Notes under the pieces: model-generated | What the model was told of the DNA's origin: nothing | The model's database searches: none | What the model saw: the letters and a program-made list of their open reading frames with translations, nothing else | Made by a program: the position numbers and the translations under genes | Origin: Doryteuthis pealeii | Lineage: Eukaryota > Mollusca > Cephalopoda > Myopsida > Loliginidae | NCBI GenBank assembly: GCA_023376005.1 | Contig: CM042138.1 | Coordinates: 95,411,492-95,475,491 of the forward strand | Length of the DNA stretch: 64,000 nucleotides | Reading direction: 5' to 3' | In this document: positions 11,829 through 22,579 of the stretch, in pieces | Position numbering within the stretch: position 1 is the stretch's first letter | Layout of the letters: each line of letters begins with the position of its first letter

Positions 11829-12125
11829 AGGATGAATCAAAAGTTTTGCAATATTTCCTAACTACATATTTTCCAAACCACAATTTGGCAGCTCCAGATG
11901 CTTTTGTTGTGAAGATGACGAACCACACTGAATGGTGGAATGCCAAGCTCGCCTGATACTCTCTAAGGTGTTACTTGCCAGATTTGCCTCTATGGCTTTA
12001 GAGCACAGCCTCAGATTCCATGGTCTTAGGCCTAACTGCCTTTGATTGCTTAGGTTCTTGCAGGGACGAGTGGCAAGAGAGAGCCATGGGCATCTGTGCT
12101 GTCAGCACTACCTGATGATGATGAA
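11829..12125 (+). mobile_element. mariner-type end followed by a LINE-type 3' tail
   Basis: GGATGAATCAAAAGTTTTGC at 11,829 resembles the inverted terminal repeat of the mariner element at 34,466-35,638. At about 12,060-12,125 the sequence GAGAGCCATGGGCATCTGTG-CTGTCAGCAC precedes GATGATGATGA, the 3' tail of the LINE family seen elsewhere here. Two fragments appear joined; no internal coding sequence is left. Confidence 0.45.
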
Positions 12126-13000
12126 TTAACTTATTTAATAATTTAAATTTCATTTCATGTTTCCTTTAGGCTTCAAAAGTGGAGTGTTTCTATGGAAATG
12201 ATATACTGAAAAGAAGCAATTACTATGAACTGTATATTAATTAATTATACAAGAGATATTTTTGAGTATTTCCAGACTTAAAAAATAACCTTGTATGAGA
12301 TTTTTTTTACTTTGATTTATATTGCTACAATGATGCAGAAAAGTATGAATTTAATTTTGAATGAACATGTAGGTCTTAAGTCAGATTTGCAGAATATTTT
12401 CAGTGTTTACAAAGAACAGTGCGAGGCTAAGAATTTGAGTATAATGTTGTATTTCAAACCTTCAACATCAACCTTTAGCAGATGACTAACCTCGACCTTT
12501 TGATATCGAGGCAGGCAGATATAGACGTATTTTGTTTTTTTTCAATCTGGAATTGTTCAAAAAACTTTCCCTATAAAATGACAATTGCTTCTTTGTTTTA
12601 CACCCTTTTGGATTTCAAGGGAAATCTGTTCTAATGTTTTGTAAATCTACTCATTTGGGTCTTTTTCAAATGTCCTAATAGACTTTGGTTTTGGTTGGTG
12701 TTACGATTCATGTGACCATTTTTAGGCTGTAAGTGAGAGCAGTTTTACAGTGGAGATCCCTTGGGGCATTAAGTTTGATCTGTGTTAAAGAATCCTTGTC
12801 TGTTGGTCCGTTCGTCCATGTTAAAGAATCCTTGTCCATTGGTCCATTCATCTGTGTATCCCACGAGTAACTGAGCAACAATCCACCACCATCTTTAAAT
12901 AGTTAACCAACAACATATTCAAGCGTTTTGATTGGCCAATTCAGTCAACGCAGCCTCAAAGAGTCTATAAATTTAAGTTGTGATGTCCAGCACACCTTCA
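12126..13000. other. Non-coding stretch
   Basis: An imperfect direct repeat, TTAAAGAATCCTTGTC with TTGGTCC, occurs at about 12,785 and 12,823 (unit about 38 bases). ORF 12,291-12,485 has no recognisable family. Nothing else was seen. Confidence 0.4.
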
Positions 13001-13014
13001 ACAGTTGGAACTGG

Positions 13015-13115
13015 TAAGGAGATGTGCATTTGGCATAATGGTTATCATTGCAGAAAATGGAGCAGGAAACCTGAGTTCAAATCCTGTTCAAAGCTCTTTG
13101 CATTTCACTTTGTGG
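13015..13115 (+). mobile_element. tRNA-derived SINE head, family 1
   Basis: Has a polymerase III-like A box, TGGCATAATGGTTATC (13,031-13,046), and B box, GAGTTCAAATCC (13,073-13,084), in tRNA-like spacing, followed by the family 1 body CTTTGCATTTCAC. The two ORFs covering it (12,980-13,228 and 13,005-13,259) are incidental. Confidence 0.75.
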
Positions 13116-13510
13116 CTGGTTGGCTGGATTTTACGGTATGCCAACCCAAAGATATTTTGTTTAATTCATTCTTGTTGGGCATTCAATTTTTTTTTTCAAA
13201 CTCCATTTTTTTTCAAACAGATTTTTAAAAACTCATTTTTAAACCTATTTAACCCATAGATGGAACCCTAACAGGTACTATCACTTCGAATTAGAGTTGA
13301 CCTGGGAGTAATGGGGATGAAGTGGTACTCCACTCTTCAGAGCTCCAAAATTGGAACTTCACCACTAGATGCAGTTTAGTATCATACACAGGACACTAAG
13401 ACTTTCAGCTACCTACTTCTAACACATATATGTTAAAATGGGTTGGGGGTTTGCCATAATGGCAATAGGACAATCATATAGGTGCTAGGGCTTGATATGG
13501 CCAGCCGATT
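13116..13510 (+). repeat. Dispersed repeat family C copy
   Basis: Starts with TTTTACGGTATGCCAACCC, runs through a T-rich section to CATAGATGGAACCCTAACAG, then GATGCAGTTTAGTATCATAC, TGCCATAATGGCAATAGG and GGTGCTAGGGCTTGA. The order is the same as in the longer copies at 47,850-48,930. Confidence 0.7.
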
Positions 13511-13544
13511 GATTCACTCTTGTATTAATAATCTTGTGAAAGCT

Positions 13545-13690
13545 ATAGGTAAATAGTAGAGCAGACTAGGCCTTTTAACCATGGAATAGCAACTGGCCTA
13601 AGAGAAAGAATATTCTGAATTCACACCACTTGTACTCTGCTTAAAAATTGATTTTTTTTTTTAGTCACATCCTGCATGTGGTGGTGGGGT
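13545..13690 (+). mobile_element. SINE family 1, 3' part
   Basis: Plus-strand remnant of the family whose minus-strand copies lie at 25,885, 35,055 and 46,915: AATAGTAGAGCAGACTAGGC, CTAAGAGAAAGAATATTCTG-AATTC and GTCACATCCTGCATGTGG. The tRNA head is missing. It ends about 360 bases before the LIM2 exon. Confidence 0.6.
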
Positions 13691-14050
13691 CGGTGGGGTT
13701 AGTAAAGATCTATTTGTGTATTTGTTAGGTTTGTCCTCACAACATTCTAGAGTTACTCCCCTTGGTTAGTAGTTGGACAGTTGCCTCCTGTGACAGGTGC
13801 ATTGTGGGAGCGAAGACTGGAAATAGGTCTTCCTGCATGACACACATGGATTGGTACATGAACTAGCAAAAAGTTGAGTTCAAAAGTCACTGTTTGGGTA
13901 GAAGCATTTTTTCGACTCTGTATTATTAATTGTTAATTGTTAATTTCCAACAACCTGATCTTGCATTTTCATTCAGTGCTGTGTATTTTATTTGTATGTA
14001 AAAACAGAACAGTGTTATATAAATTATTTTTTTTTGTTTTTGTTTTTCAG

Positions 14051-14181
14051 ATCTTACAGGCAATGGGAAAAGCCTATCATCCCGGCTGCTTTCGATGTTG
14101 TGAGTGTAATGAGTGCCTGGATGGTGTGCCATTCACGATTGATGTTGACAACAAAATATACTGTGTGGCAGATTATCACAG
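14051..14181 (+). CDS. jub: Ajuba-family exon: second half of LIM2
   Basis: This exon encodes 43 codons plus two bases of a split Arg codon, starting ILQAMGK and ending CVADYH. It is preceded by a T-rich tract and CAG (14,048-14,050) and followed by GTTAGT. Counting from the exon start, LIM zinc ligands are H10, C13, C16, C19, C38 and D41, which is the C-terminal six of the eight ligands of a LIM domain. The opening C-x2-C pair of LIM2 must come from an upstream exon. C17 is an additional cysteine between ligands C16 and C19. The open frame runs on into the intron on the 3' side, so ORF ends are not exon ends here. In AJUBA the same ILQAMGK motif follows directly after the LIM2 C-x2-C segment, which supports the phase-0 start. 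Confidence 0.95.
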
Positions 14182-17100
14182 GTTAGTACAACATGTTTTT
14201 CAATTTGTTTATATCCTTTAAAATAATGATAGATACTAACTGGACCCATGGAATTTCCCTGGTGTATAAGTAGAATAGAGTAATCTGCCCCTGTGTTTAG
14301 GCTGAACAGGGTGATCTGCCCTTGGTCAGATGGACAATATAAATATAACGATGGAAATGGCCATTTGCAATTTTACTCTTGACCTTTGAACCATGTCTTT
14401 CGTACTTTATACCTAGTAGGTGATAATGAAGATTATCCATCTGTAATAGAAGTGACAGTGACTTACCAGGAGCTAAACACGTTTGCTGTCTCGCGTGTCA
14501 ATCTACTCTCTGAGAGCCATTCACCAAACTGCCATTTTTATGCTGCAGACTTATTTGCATAAGATGGCAGTGACACAATTTAAAAAACAAGTGAGAGGAC
14601 GTGGGGGGGGGGCAGTTCTTCTACAGGTTTCGCATGCGTGACGACTAAGGACTTGACACCCTGTTATAGTCTTTACTTCTTGTGTATACTGAAGGTTTTG
14701 TGTGTTGGTGTGGATAACAGAATCCTGATCTAAAGTAAGAAATCAAAGATTGTAAATTTATGAGATTATCGTAGCAGCTTCATTTTTTTTCCCTAGTAAA
14801 CCATACTGTTACACCATCTCTCGGCTCTTCCTTCTATCTTTGCCTGTATCTCCTCATTCTCTACCCTCTATCCTGAGAAAAAAAATTAAAAGGATATTTT
14901 GAAAGTTGTTGCATCATTTTCTTTCACTCATCAAATTACTTATTTCATTGAAATAACATCCAAGATAAATTGTAGATTTCTATTTGTATTTAACAATTTC
15001 CAACTCTTCGTAAGCTTTTGTGACATAGTTGACATTCTCCTGCTGTTACTTGATTTCTCGTTTTTTTTCTTCCTTTCTTTCACCTATTCTCTTCTCTTTC
15101 TTTCCACTCTTCTTTTCCTTTCACTCTTCACTCTCTCTCTTTCTTTCACATTTATGTTGTTCTTTTTAATGGAATTGTCCATTATTTATATGAGGTGATG
15201 ACGGTGTGACAGACGTAGGTAGGTACTAGTGTATTAATGTATAGATTTTCGATAAAGAGAATTTAAGAGTTGCTGTATTTCAAAAGAACATGCTTGTCTT
15301 ACTTTACCAAATACCAAAGATTACTATGAATGTTTTGTATGTGCAACTCGTAGGATTTTTATGTTTTTCTGAGGGTATTTCGGCTAGAGGCACTAAAGAT
15401 GTAAATAATATCAATAAAATACTTTGAATTAATGATATGTTTTGGAGTTGTCAAAACGAGGCTGGATACAATATCTGACTCCCTTTGTTAATAACAACTC
15501 ACAAATAACTAAATGTTCTTACATAGAACACAAAGACTGAAAATTCCTTAATTTTCAGCTAGGAATCACAAGGTTCATGGTTCAATACCGGCCCTCACCA
15601 ACTCAGCGTATGAGTAGCACAGGGATCTGTGCAGTAAAGTGAGGAGCTGATGGTAGGTGTGGCGCTCCACCTCAGATGCTAAAATAATCTCCTTGGTCTA
15701 GTGTTAGTGAAAAGGGATAGACTCCCTGATACCGACAATAGGCCGCCCTGACGATTTTACTTACTTTTACTTATATATAGTCGTGCCTTGATTGTATGAG
15801 TTAAGAGTTACGAGCGGTCACTTATTTGCTTTGTGTTGAGTACTAAAATTTGAAGTATAATCGAGCTTCAAATACGCTTGTGTTAATAAGTTCATAAAAA
15901 CATTCAAGTTTTCAAATTTATTACAACAAAGAAAAATATCATTTATAAGAAAATAAACATTAATATATGTATATATAACGTTTTTATCTAGTACAGTACT
16001 ATTTTCATTATAAAAAAAAAAATGTAACAAAATAGATGTATTATGAAATAAAAATTCAGATAGACAACTTTCCTTTCAGTCTTCAGGCAAGGATCAAAGT
16101 GAGGTATCAATTCATCACCTTCAAGTGTGTTTTTGTCTTCAGCCTAATAAAAGAGGGATGGTGAATTGAGTCTGGTCGCAAGGATTTTAACCCTGTTGCA
16201 GTACCTTGCAACATTACATCAATGGTGGGGAGTAGTCCAACAGCTATGTCAAACTAGTGTTGCATTACTGGGTTTTTACAAAAGTTGCCTGAGATGAAAA
16301 GTTCATAGGAAAGGGAAAAGTCAGACATGTGGCGACCAAAAAAATACCACTCACTTAGTGTGTTTCAATCTCCTTCTGAAGTGGTTGCAAAAACAGGGAG
16401 ACGTGAAGTGGTATTTTTGTTTCATCAATGAAGGAATTGCTAAATTATAGCCCAAACCTCAATAATATGTGTGGTGTGTGTGTGTGGGGGGGGGGGTTCT
16501 ATCCCTAAAATAAAAGTTGTTCTTTGTCCTCTGCTGGTTACTGACTGACCCTTTTAAAAATCCCAAACTCTCGTGATCGTTTTGTACTCACTGTAAGAGT
16601 TCTTGTGGTTGATCTTTTGTTGTGAATCAGGGGTGGAAAGGCTGGTCCCAAGGACTGGGGCTTTTTTTTTTAGGACTGGGAATGTGTGTGCATATAGGTC
16701 TCCTTATTAAAATGACTTACTGCACTTAAGTGAATATGTGTAAATAATTACTGATATCAGCTTTAAAATAATAACTTGCAATATTATAAAAATGATATAT
16801 TTTCTTACTTAGCCTTTTTTCAGCATTAAGACTTTTTTAGGAGTAAGGGAGTAATTATGATTGATGAATTGTTAAAAAATTAATCCTCAATGTCAAATAA
16901 TAAAAAAAAGGAAGAAAAAACTTGAGCCATATTTAAAATGGTAAATATTGTGTGTCTCTATGACCCCCCCACACACACACACTCACACGCAGATGTTATT
17001 ACTAATTTAATTTAGATTAAGTAGTTTTGAAAAGAGTTGGGTAGTAGCAAAAAAAAAAAAAATAGTTTGAATCAAAAGTTTTGGTAAAACTGACTTCACA

Positions 17101-17230
17101 GACTTGCATTTAAAAATTTTTTTTCCCATTATTTTGAATTAAGAAAAAAAAAAAAAAAAGATTTGAAAACAAAAAATTATTTAGGGTATTTTAAAAGTTA
17201 TTCTTGTCTCATTAGAACTGTTCAACAAGT
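14182..17230. other. jub: Intron 1, first part
   Basis: Non-coding apart from a SINE at 15,550-15,745. It holds a 10-G run at 14,603-14,612, an 11-G run at 16,486-16,496, a pyrimidine-rich tract at about 15,050-15,160 and many A/T runs. ORFs 14,899-15,198 and 15,818-16,030 are low complexity. Confidence 0.6.
15550..15745 (+). mobile_element. tRNA-derived SINE, family 2 (intron 1)
   Basis: B box GGTTCAATACC at 15,579-15,589, then GAGTAGCACAGGGATCTGTG, GAGGAGCTGATGGTAGGTGT and GGATAGACTCCCTGATACCG. It matches the copies at 30,795-31,018 (minus) and 50,897-51,085 (plus). The 5' tRNA head is truncated. Confidence 0.8.
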
Positions 17231-17237
17231 AAGTTAT

Positions 17238-17350
17238 CATCATGATGTTATGCTGGCAGCATGGATACCCATAACTTTCTCTCATCAACCATCCATATTG
17301 GTCATCACCCCTACCAGGTCCTCTGCAGAACCCAAGTTCCAGTCCAATTC
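17238..17350 (-). mobile_element. LINE-type 3' end fragment (intron 1)
   Basis: On the minus strand this is the family 3' end: GGTGATGACCAATATGGATG, GAGAAAGTTATGGGTATCC, then a CATCATGATGA tail. It matches the inserts at 21,665-21,761 and 2,735-2,850. Confidence 0.6.
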
Positions 17351-17569
17351 TTGTTAGCTTTTAGAATGGTGTAGGGGAACTGCTGAAGACTCTCTGATGT
17401 GCAGTGGGGGATACAACCTGGGTGTATCTCATTATCCTGGAGATAAAGGTTGATTCTATGACCTGGAAACCTCCATCGTCATCCACATCTGAAAAATTCA
17501 AAGTTCAGTAAAACCAAAAAAAAAAAAAAATTGACAGAACCTGAGTTACACCTGGGATATAAAAGCTGT

Positions 17570-17840
17570 GCTGCTTATAGATGTCCTACTATAGGCTCAG
17601 ATTGTTTAATGAAGTGAGGTACTGTGAAACAGTAGAAAAACTGCAACAAAAGAGACCCGGATATTTGTATAAAGGTGTCATCTTGCTGCATAACAATGCC
17701 ACTTCATACATGGCCAACCTGATAAAATTGGCTCCAGTAAATGTGGTTGAGGTGTTTTACCCTATCCACCATATAGTCATCACTTCAGATTATCATCTGT
17801 TTGGGCTTATGTAATGTCCTCCTACCACTCCCCAACATTT
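17570..17840 (+). pseudogene. mariner transposase fragment (intron 1)
   Basis: ORF 17,581-17,814 reads RPGYLYKGVILLHNNATSYM and ends SDYHLFGLM. These correspond to the catalytic-core motifs LLHDNARPH and APSDYHLFGP of mariner transposases. The catalytic Asp of HDN is replaced by Asn (HNN), and the second motif is degraded (ITSDYH). Only this short core segment survives and no terminal repeats are obvious, so it is dead. Confidence 0.75.
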
Positions 17841-17934
17841 CTCAGCAATGATGGAGAGTTGTGATGTTTCGGTTTCTTTTGCTTTTATGGCACGTCAACC
17901 TTCATTGGTTGTTTAATGCCAAAGCCATCCTTGT

Positions 17935-18010
17935 AGAAAGACACAAGGTGGATGATCATCGTATATATAGTCAGTTGCCAATTAACTTTCTTGCTATTTT
18001 GCCAAAGAGT
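17935..18010. repeat. Fragment shared in inverted orientation with 41,650-41,700
   Basis: GGTGGATGATCATCGTATAT followed by ATAGTC-GTTGCCAATTAACTT is the reverse complement of the segment at about 41,653-41,700, nearly identical over about 50 bases. Both probably belong to the TA-rich hairpin family clustered at 41.4-41.9 kb. Confidence 0.6.
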
Positions 18011-18039
18011 TATTTCATCTAAATGAAACAGTCCAAGGG

Positions 18040-18290
18040 AGATAACTCATAATCGACACAGACCATCCGAGTAAGGACAAATTCATAAGTGACATTCTCC
18101 TATGGACTGCTACACATAGACACACCCGTGTTGGCCAACCAGCAAAAATTTACATTCATCAGCTCTGTGCAGACACTGGATGCCGTTTTAGAACCTGCCA
18201 AGAGTGATGACTGATAAGATCGGATGGCGAGACAGAGAAGGAATCAAGGTAATCTGTAATGTCAGCACACCTTGACAATGATGAATGATG
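18040..18290 (+). mobile_element. Non-LTR retrotransposon C-terminal and 3' tail (intron 1)
   Basis: Decayed coding for a family C-terminus (QLCADTGCRF, then DKIGWRDREG in another frame) followed by GATGAATGATGATA. The same order appears downstream of the RT fragment at 20,860-21,430. Frameshifts are present. Confidence 0.65.
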
Positions 18291-18532
18291 ATATTTTCCT
18301 ATTTATTCAAAAAGATCAAATTCTATTTAGTGATGTTACATTTACTTTCCCAATTGAAGAAAAAAAAAAAAAAAAAAGAAAAGTAAAGTGTTCATTTTTA
18401 ATTTTTAGGTGGTGAGCAAGAAAATCAGTTTTAAAAAAAAAAAAAAAGAAAATTTTTTAATGTTGGATAGTGGATAAGAAAAAAAGATAATTTTGAAAAA
18501 TGAAGAAGCTTTGAATTAATTAATATTTCTCC

Positions 18533-18563
<31 letters not shown>

Positions 18564-19214
18564 TGTTTTTAATAAAAGTTGATTCCTACAAGTCTGGAGC
18601 CTGGTTGATGCTTGTATGTCACTCATTTATGCTGGGGGGTTAGATGTTCCATTGGTTTAATATTCTAGCCTGAGAATTATCTTTCTTTAAATAGTTTTTC
18701 ACTAACCAGGCACCTTCAGTTACTTATGGAGTGGGGGTGGGGTGATATGCACATTTACAGACACTCATGTCTCATTATTAAACTTGTACAATTCACTTAT
18801 CATCATCTCCAAAATTCCAACATGATAGGTTGCCTTGTTGGTAAGGCTTAGAATATGCTGACTATATCTTCTGCGGAGGGGTACCCCCCCCCAAAAAAAA
18901 AAAAAAAAAAAAAAGGAAGAAAGGGTGTCCTTGGTATGACTCTAAATTGCATCTAGTGGTGAGGCTTCACTTCTGGAGTCCTGAAAAGTATGGAGTACAC
19001 TTTTTTTGTCATTACTCCCAGAATATGCTGACTGTATCTGCTAAAAGAGCAGTAAGGGAGCAGTAAAAAATGAAAACATTCCAAATGGTTTTGCGCTGCT
19101 TAAATACCCAAGTAAAATTAAAATGAATTGGAAAAAAAAAAAAAAAAGTTACATGTTTGTTTTATTGTAATATTGAAATTGTAAATCATTGTTTCTGGCT
19201 TAAATTGCCCCTTT

Positions 19215-19250
<36 letters not shown>

Positions 19251-19379
19251 TGAAATCCACAGGTCCCATTAGTTGATTATGAAATTGTTAATTATATTTG
19301 ATTTTACTTATGTATGATTTTATTAATATTGGAATTGTCTTCTTTTAGTTATTAAATTCCTTTTTTTTTGTATTTTCAG
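18291..19379. other. jub: Intron 1, last part: A/T runs and family C remnant
   Basis: Several A runs of 14 to 25 bases (18,360, 18,430, 18,540, 18,890) and a 32-T run at 19,218-19,249. A minus-strand family C remnant spans about 18,832-19,050 (AAATTGCATCTAGTGGTGAG, and ATATGCTGACTGTATCTGC). Confidence 0.6.
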
Positions 19380-19431
19380 AGTATTTGCTCCCAAATGTGC
19401 TGCTTGTGGTCTGGCGATCACTCCTGTAGAG
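19380..19431 (+). CDS. jub: Ajuba-family exon: start of LIM3
   Basis: This 52-base exon finishes the split Arg codon (AG|A) and adds 17 codons, VFAPKCAACGLAITPVE. It supplies the first zinc pair of LIM3, C50 and C53 in joined numbering. The acceptor is a T-run followed by GTATTTTCAG ending at 19,379, and the donor is GAG|GTAGGA. The reading frame stays open for some 200 bases past the donor, but family homology stops at PVE and resumes in the next exon with a phase-0 join. A 32-base T run lies about 130 bases upstream. A 24-base stretch of the acceptor region (19,335-19,358) recurs exactly at 20,606-20,629 in the following intron. Confidence 0.93.
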
Positions 19432-19792
19432 GTAGGAGATTTTTTATTGTTGTTAAATACAAGGCTGTTGAGTTGGATCACAAAATCTCTGACTCCGACA
19501 TTTTTGGCACCACCAATTCTGTCTCTACTTTTGGCACATCTGACTCCAACTTGTCTTTATGCAGGGATTATGACCTACAAATAAATATAAAATCAAGATT
19601 TTTCATAATCTATAAGGAGGGTGCACTGTTTATTTTTACAGACTAAACTAGAGCCCTATAAATTGTAAATTCAACTGGAATTGTAGTCTATATAGTTTTA
19701 CTGACTCTCACTCCAGTGATCCCTCAATTATTTTTTACTCTACAACACTGACTCCACAGCTTTGATTAGATATTTTTATCATTAATAGAAAA

Positions 19793-20434
19793 CCAGGCAT
19801 ATCCAATTTGCTGTGTGAAGAATTCTGAATTCTGCTAAAAAATGTCATAATATTGACATTTTTTTAGCAGAATTTAGAAATTCATGTTTTTTTTTTTTAC
19901 TAAAAAAATCCTGTATAAAAACTTTAAGAAATCTTCTGATATAATTATTCAAACCCTTATCTTTATAGAAAAAAATTAAAAATCGTTTTTTATCGGTTCA
20001 TTTTTTCAGATTTCATAAGATAAAATAGAAAGGGGGAGACCTCATAAAAAAATTATTTCCCCTAATATATTTTACGAAAAACTTATTTTTAACATAATTT
20101 CATCAACAGGTGAATAATTACCAAAATTTTCATGAAAATTTGATTGTTAGTTGATTTTTCCTAATTTTTTTTAAAAAGCTGGTAATCATAACTTGTTTTT
20201 GGCTACGTTAAATTTCAATTGATTTAATGGGGTGAAAATGTAAACATTGTTTTCGTTCATAATTTTCATTATTTCTGTAAGCTGAAAATTTTTTTTTCAA
20301 ATCATCAGGAGTTTTTTTTAATGTTTCTTCTTTTGAATGGTCCAAAAGTTTTGAAGATAATATTAACCTTTATTTAAGTTTCATTGTGTTAAATATAAGG
20401 GGGGGGAATTTGACACAGCAGATTGGACATCCCT
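19793..20434. mobile_element. Non-autonomous hAT-like element (intron 2)
   Basis: The ends CCAGGCATATCCAATTTGCT and (reverse complement of the right end) AGGGATGTCCAATCTGCTGT are typical hAT-style termini. An imperfect 8-bp target duplication flanks them: ATAGAAAA at 19,785-19,792 and ATAGGAAA at 20,435-20,442. The interior is AT-rich without a transposase. About 100 internal bases (19,935-20,035) recur inverted at about 20,630-20,720, a second fragment of the family. Confidence 0.75.
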
Positions 20435-20599
20435 ATAGGAAACTTATGAAAAATGGCTCTAATTGCAGTTATAAAAAAGAAAAAAAAAATGTTATTTTGC
20501 TTATTAAAGGAAAATTAAAATACTAGTTTGAGAAATTAAACTGATAGTTTTTTGAGGGTTTTTTTTTGTTAGAAAAAAGTAGATTTCTGTTCTCATAAA

Positions 20600-20725
20600 A
20601 AATTTTTGTCTTCTTTTAGTTATTAAATTACCTTTTTATCTTGTGAAATCTGAAAAAATGAATCGATAAAAAACGATTTTTAATTTTATTCTATAAAGAT
20701 AAGGGTTTAAAAATTTGTGTTTAAT
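20600..20725 (-). repeat. Inverted fragment of the neighbouring hAT-like element
   Basis: The reverse complement shares ACCCTTATCTTTATAGAA, AATCGTTTTTTATCG and TTCATTTTTTCAGATTTCA with 19,945-20,030. Its first part also contains the exact 24-base match to the exon acceptor region at 19,335-19,358. Confidence 0.7.
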
Positions 20726-20859
20726 AACTTTTAAGTTGTGTTATTTTTGTAATTTAAAAAGATTATTTATAATATACCTAGACTATGTATTATGAATGTC
20801 ATTAGATCTAATGAAAGAAAAAGGCTTTATGTTAAAAAAAGAAGGTAAGAAGCTGGTGA

Positions 20860-21430
20860 TATCCTGCAGACACTATTACAGATGCGGACTATGTATATGA
20901 TCTAATGCTTCTTGCAAATTCACCTGCACAAGTCAAATCACTGCTGCATAGCCTAGAGAAGGCAGCAAGATGTGTTGGCCTCTATGAATTCAGATAAAAT
21001 GGAGTTGATGTGTTTTAAACAAGATGGAGACATCTCCACACAGCCTCTGAAATTAGTAGACCAATTTACTACTTAGGTAGAAATATCTAAATTTATAGAA
21101 AGCAATGTCAATGTATGCATAAGAAAGGCATGAACTGCTATGGGCAGATTACTGGTCCCATGGAAACTTGATCTATCTTATAAGATAAAACGGGAATTCT
21201 TCCAAGCTGTAGCCATATCAGTATTACTATATGGCTGCACCACTTGGGTTTTAACGAAATGCTTGGAGAAAAGGCTAGATGGCAACAAAGTAGGAACAAA
21301 CTCATAAGTAATGTTCTCCTGTGTACACCTCCACATGGACACACAGACATTGGCTGACCTGCAAAAACTTACTTATAACAGCTCTGTGCAGACACTGGAT
21401 GCTGTGCTGATGACTTGTAATGGGTGGTGA
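20860..21430 (+). pseudogene. LINE reverse transcriptase C-terminal part, decayed (intron 2)
   Basis: The plus-strand translation gives TDADYVYDLMLLANSPAQVK then SLLHSLEKAARCVGLYEF, corresponding to the palm active-site region (Y/A-D-D-x-x-LLA) of non-LTR reverse transcriptases. The Asp-Asp pair is mutated to Asp-Tyr. After frameshifts come KIKREFFQAVAISVLLYGC and TTWVLTKCLEKRLDGN, the thumb and C-terminal region, then the tail QLCADTGC. Stops interrupt it, so it is inactive. Clade not assigned (RTE/jockey-like style). Minus-strand ORF 21,138-21,350 is its shadow. Confidence 0.85.
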
Positions 21431-21444
21431 GAGTCATTGGAATT

Positions 21445-21850
21445 AACAGCTGTTAATTATGAAATGCTAATTAGAAATCTTCTCTCCTTCCTAAATAGAA
21501 GCACCAATATCATCATGAACAGCTATTAACTATGAAATGTTAATTAGAATCCTTCATTCCTTCCTAAATAGAAGAATCATGGACAGCTGTTAACTATGAA
21601 GCGCGAATTAGAATCCTCTTCTTCCTAAATAGAAGCACTAATATCATCATGGACAACTGTTAACTCATCATCATCATCATCAAGTCATGCTGACAGTGCA
21701 AATTCCCATGACTCTCGTGCCACCCATCCCCATTGGTCATCATTTATGGCAAGTCCCCATGCTGTTAACTATGATGTGTTAATTATAATCCTTCACCACT
21801 TCCTAAATAGAAGTGTCAGTATCATCATGGACCACTGTTAGAACATGAAG
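21445..21850 (+). repeat. Minisatellite of about 70-80 bp units, interrupted by a LINE tail
   Basis: Units begin at about 21,445, 21,518, 21,583 and 21,653. Each has ACAGCTGTTAACTATGAA, TTAATTAGAATCCTTC, TTCCTAAATAGAAG and ATATCATCATGG. The fourth unit is split by the insert at 21,665-21,761 and resumes to about 21,830. A fifth partial unit follows. Units differ by substitutions and short deletions. Confidence 0.85.
21665..21761 (-). mobile_element. LINE-type 3' end inserted in the minisatellite
   Basis: A 97-base insert reads, on the minus strand, as the family 3' end with a (TGA)n tail. It is flanked by CTGTTAACT at 21,656-21,664 and 21,762-21,770, a 9-bp target duplication. Confidence 0.8.
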
Positions 21851-21901
21851 CCAATGGATTCATAGATCTAGTTATATACTAAATATTGAGAAATATTTCA
21901 T

Positions 21902-22345
21902 ACTAGAAGCGGCTACCCGGCATCACCTGGGTAGAAGGGAGAGGGAAAAAGTTACTCGCAGAGTCATTATTACTGAATCGTGAGTTGGATACTCTCAGAA
22001 TGCCCCATTAAAATCCCTATGTAAAAAACAGCTTGTGTTGATAAGGCCTGGTGGTGGTATCAGAAAAAAAAGTGCACTAACACTCTGAAAAGAAAAATCG
22101 GTGTCTCCTATTTAAAATATTAAATGCAAAAAAAAAAAAAAATCCATGCTGTTACTATTTAAATTCTTTTTTAAAATTATCTTCATGAATATAAATCAAT
22201 TCTTCATTATTTTTGCTCAAAAAGTAAGATATAATGATAATGAATGTGTATATATATTTACTTTGTTGTTGATTCTTTTATTTTTGTAGTTTTAGCCAGA
22301 CATACATACATACATACATACATACAACTGCCCTTTATATATGTA
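21902..22345 (+). repeat. Dispersed repeat family D copy (ACTAGAAGCGGC start)
   Basis: Starts ACTAGAAGCGGCTACCCGG with a small hairpin (CTACCCGG...CCTGGGTAG), then GTCTCCTATTTAAAATATTA and a CATA microsatellite, ending CTGCCCTTTATATATGTATA. It aligns along its length with 44,088-44,486. No coding frame; class unknown. Confidence 0.75.
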
Positions 22346-22579
22346 TAGATAGATAGATTACAATTTTGTACAAGTAAATGAAACACTTGTTAATAAAAAA
22401 AAAAACACTTCAGAATACTTTGATTCATACACATGATAATGTCTTTAAAAGAAAAAGTGTTTTAAGTATTTTTATCATTTTTCTACTCCCTCTAACATTT
22501 GTTGATTTAAAAAAAAAAAAAACAATCTGATGTCAATATTCTCACAGTAATGGAGTAAAATTTTGGTATCATTTTTCAG
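22346..22579. other. jub: Intron 2, final segment
   Basis: AT-rich with A runs. Ends at the acceptor TTTTTCAG (22,572-22,579). No other feature seen. Confidence 0.6.

Noticed and set aside
13937..14221. 94-codon ORF as a single-exon gene
   Set aside because: Only 14,051-14,181 has LIM homology; both ends of the ORF run past splice sites into intron.
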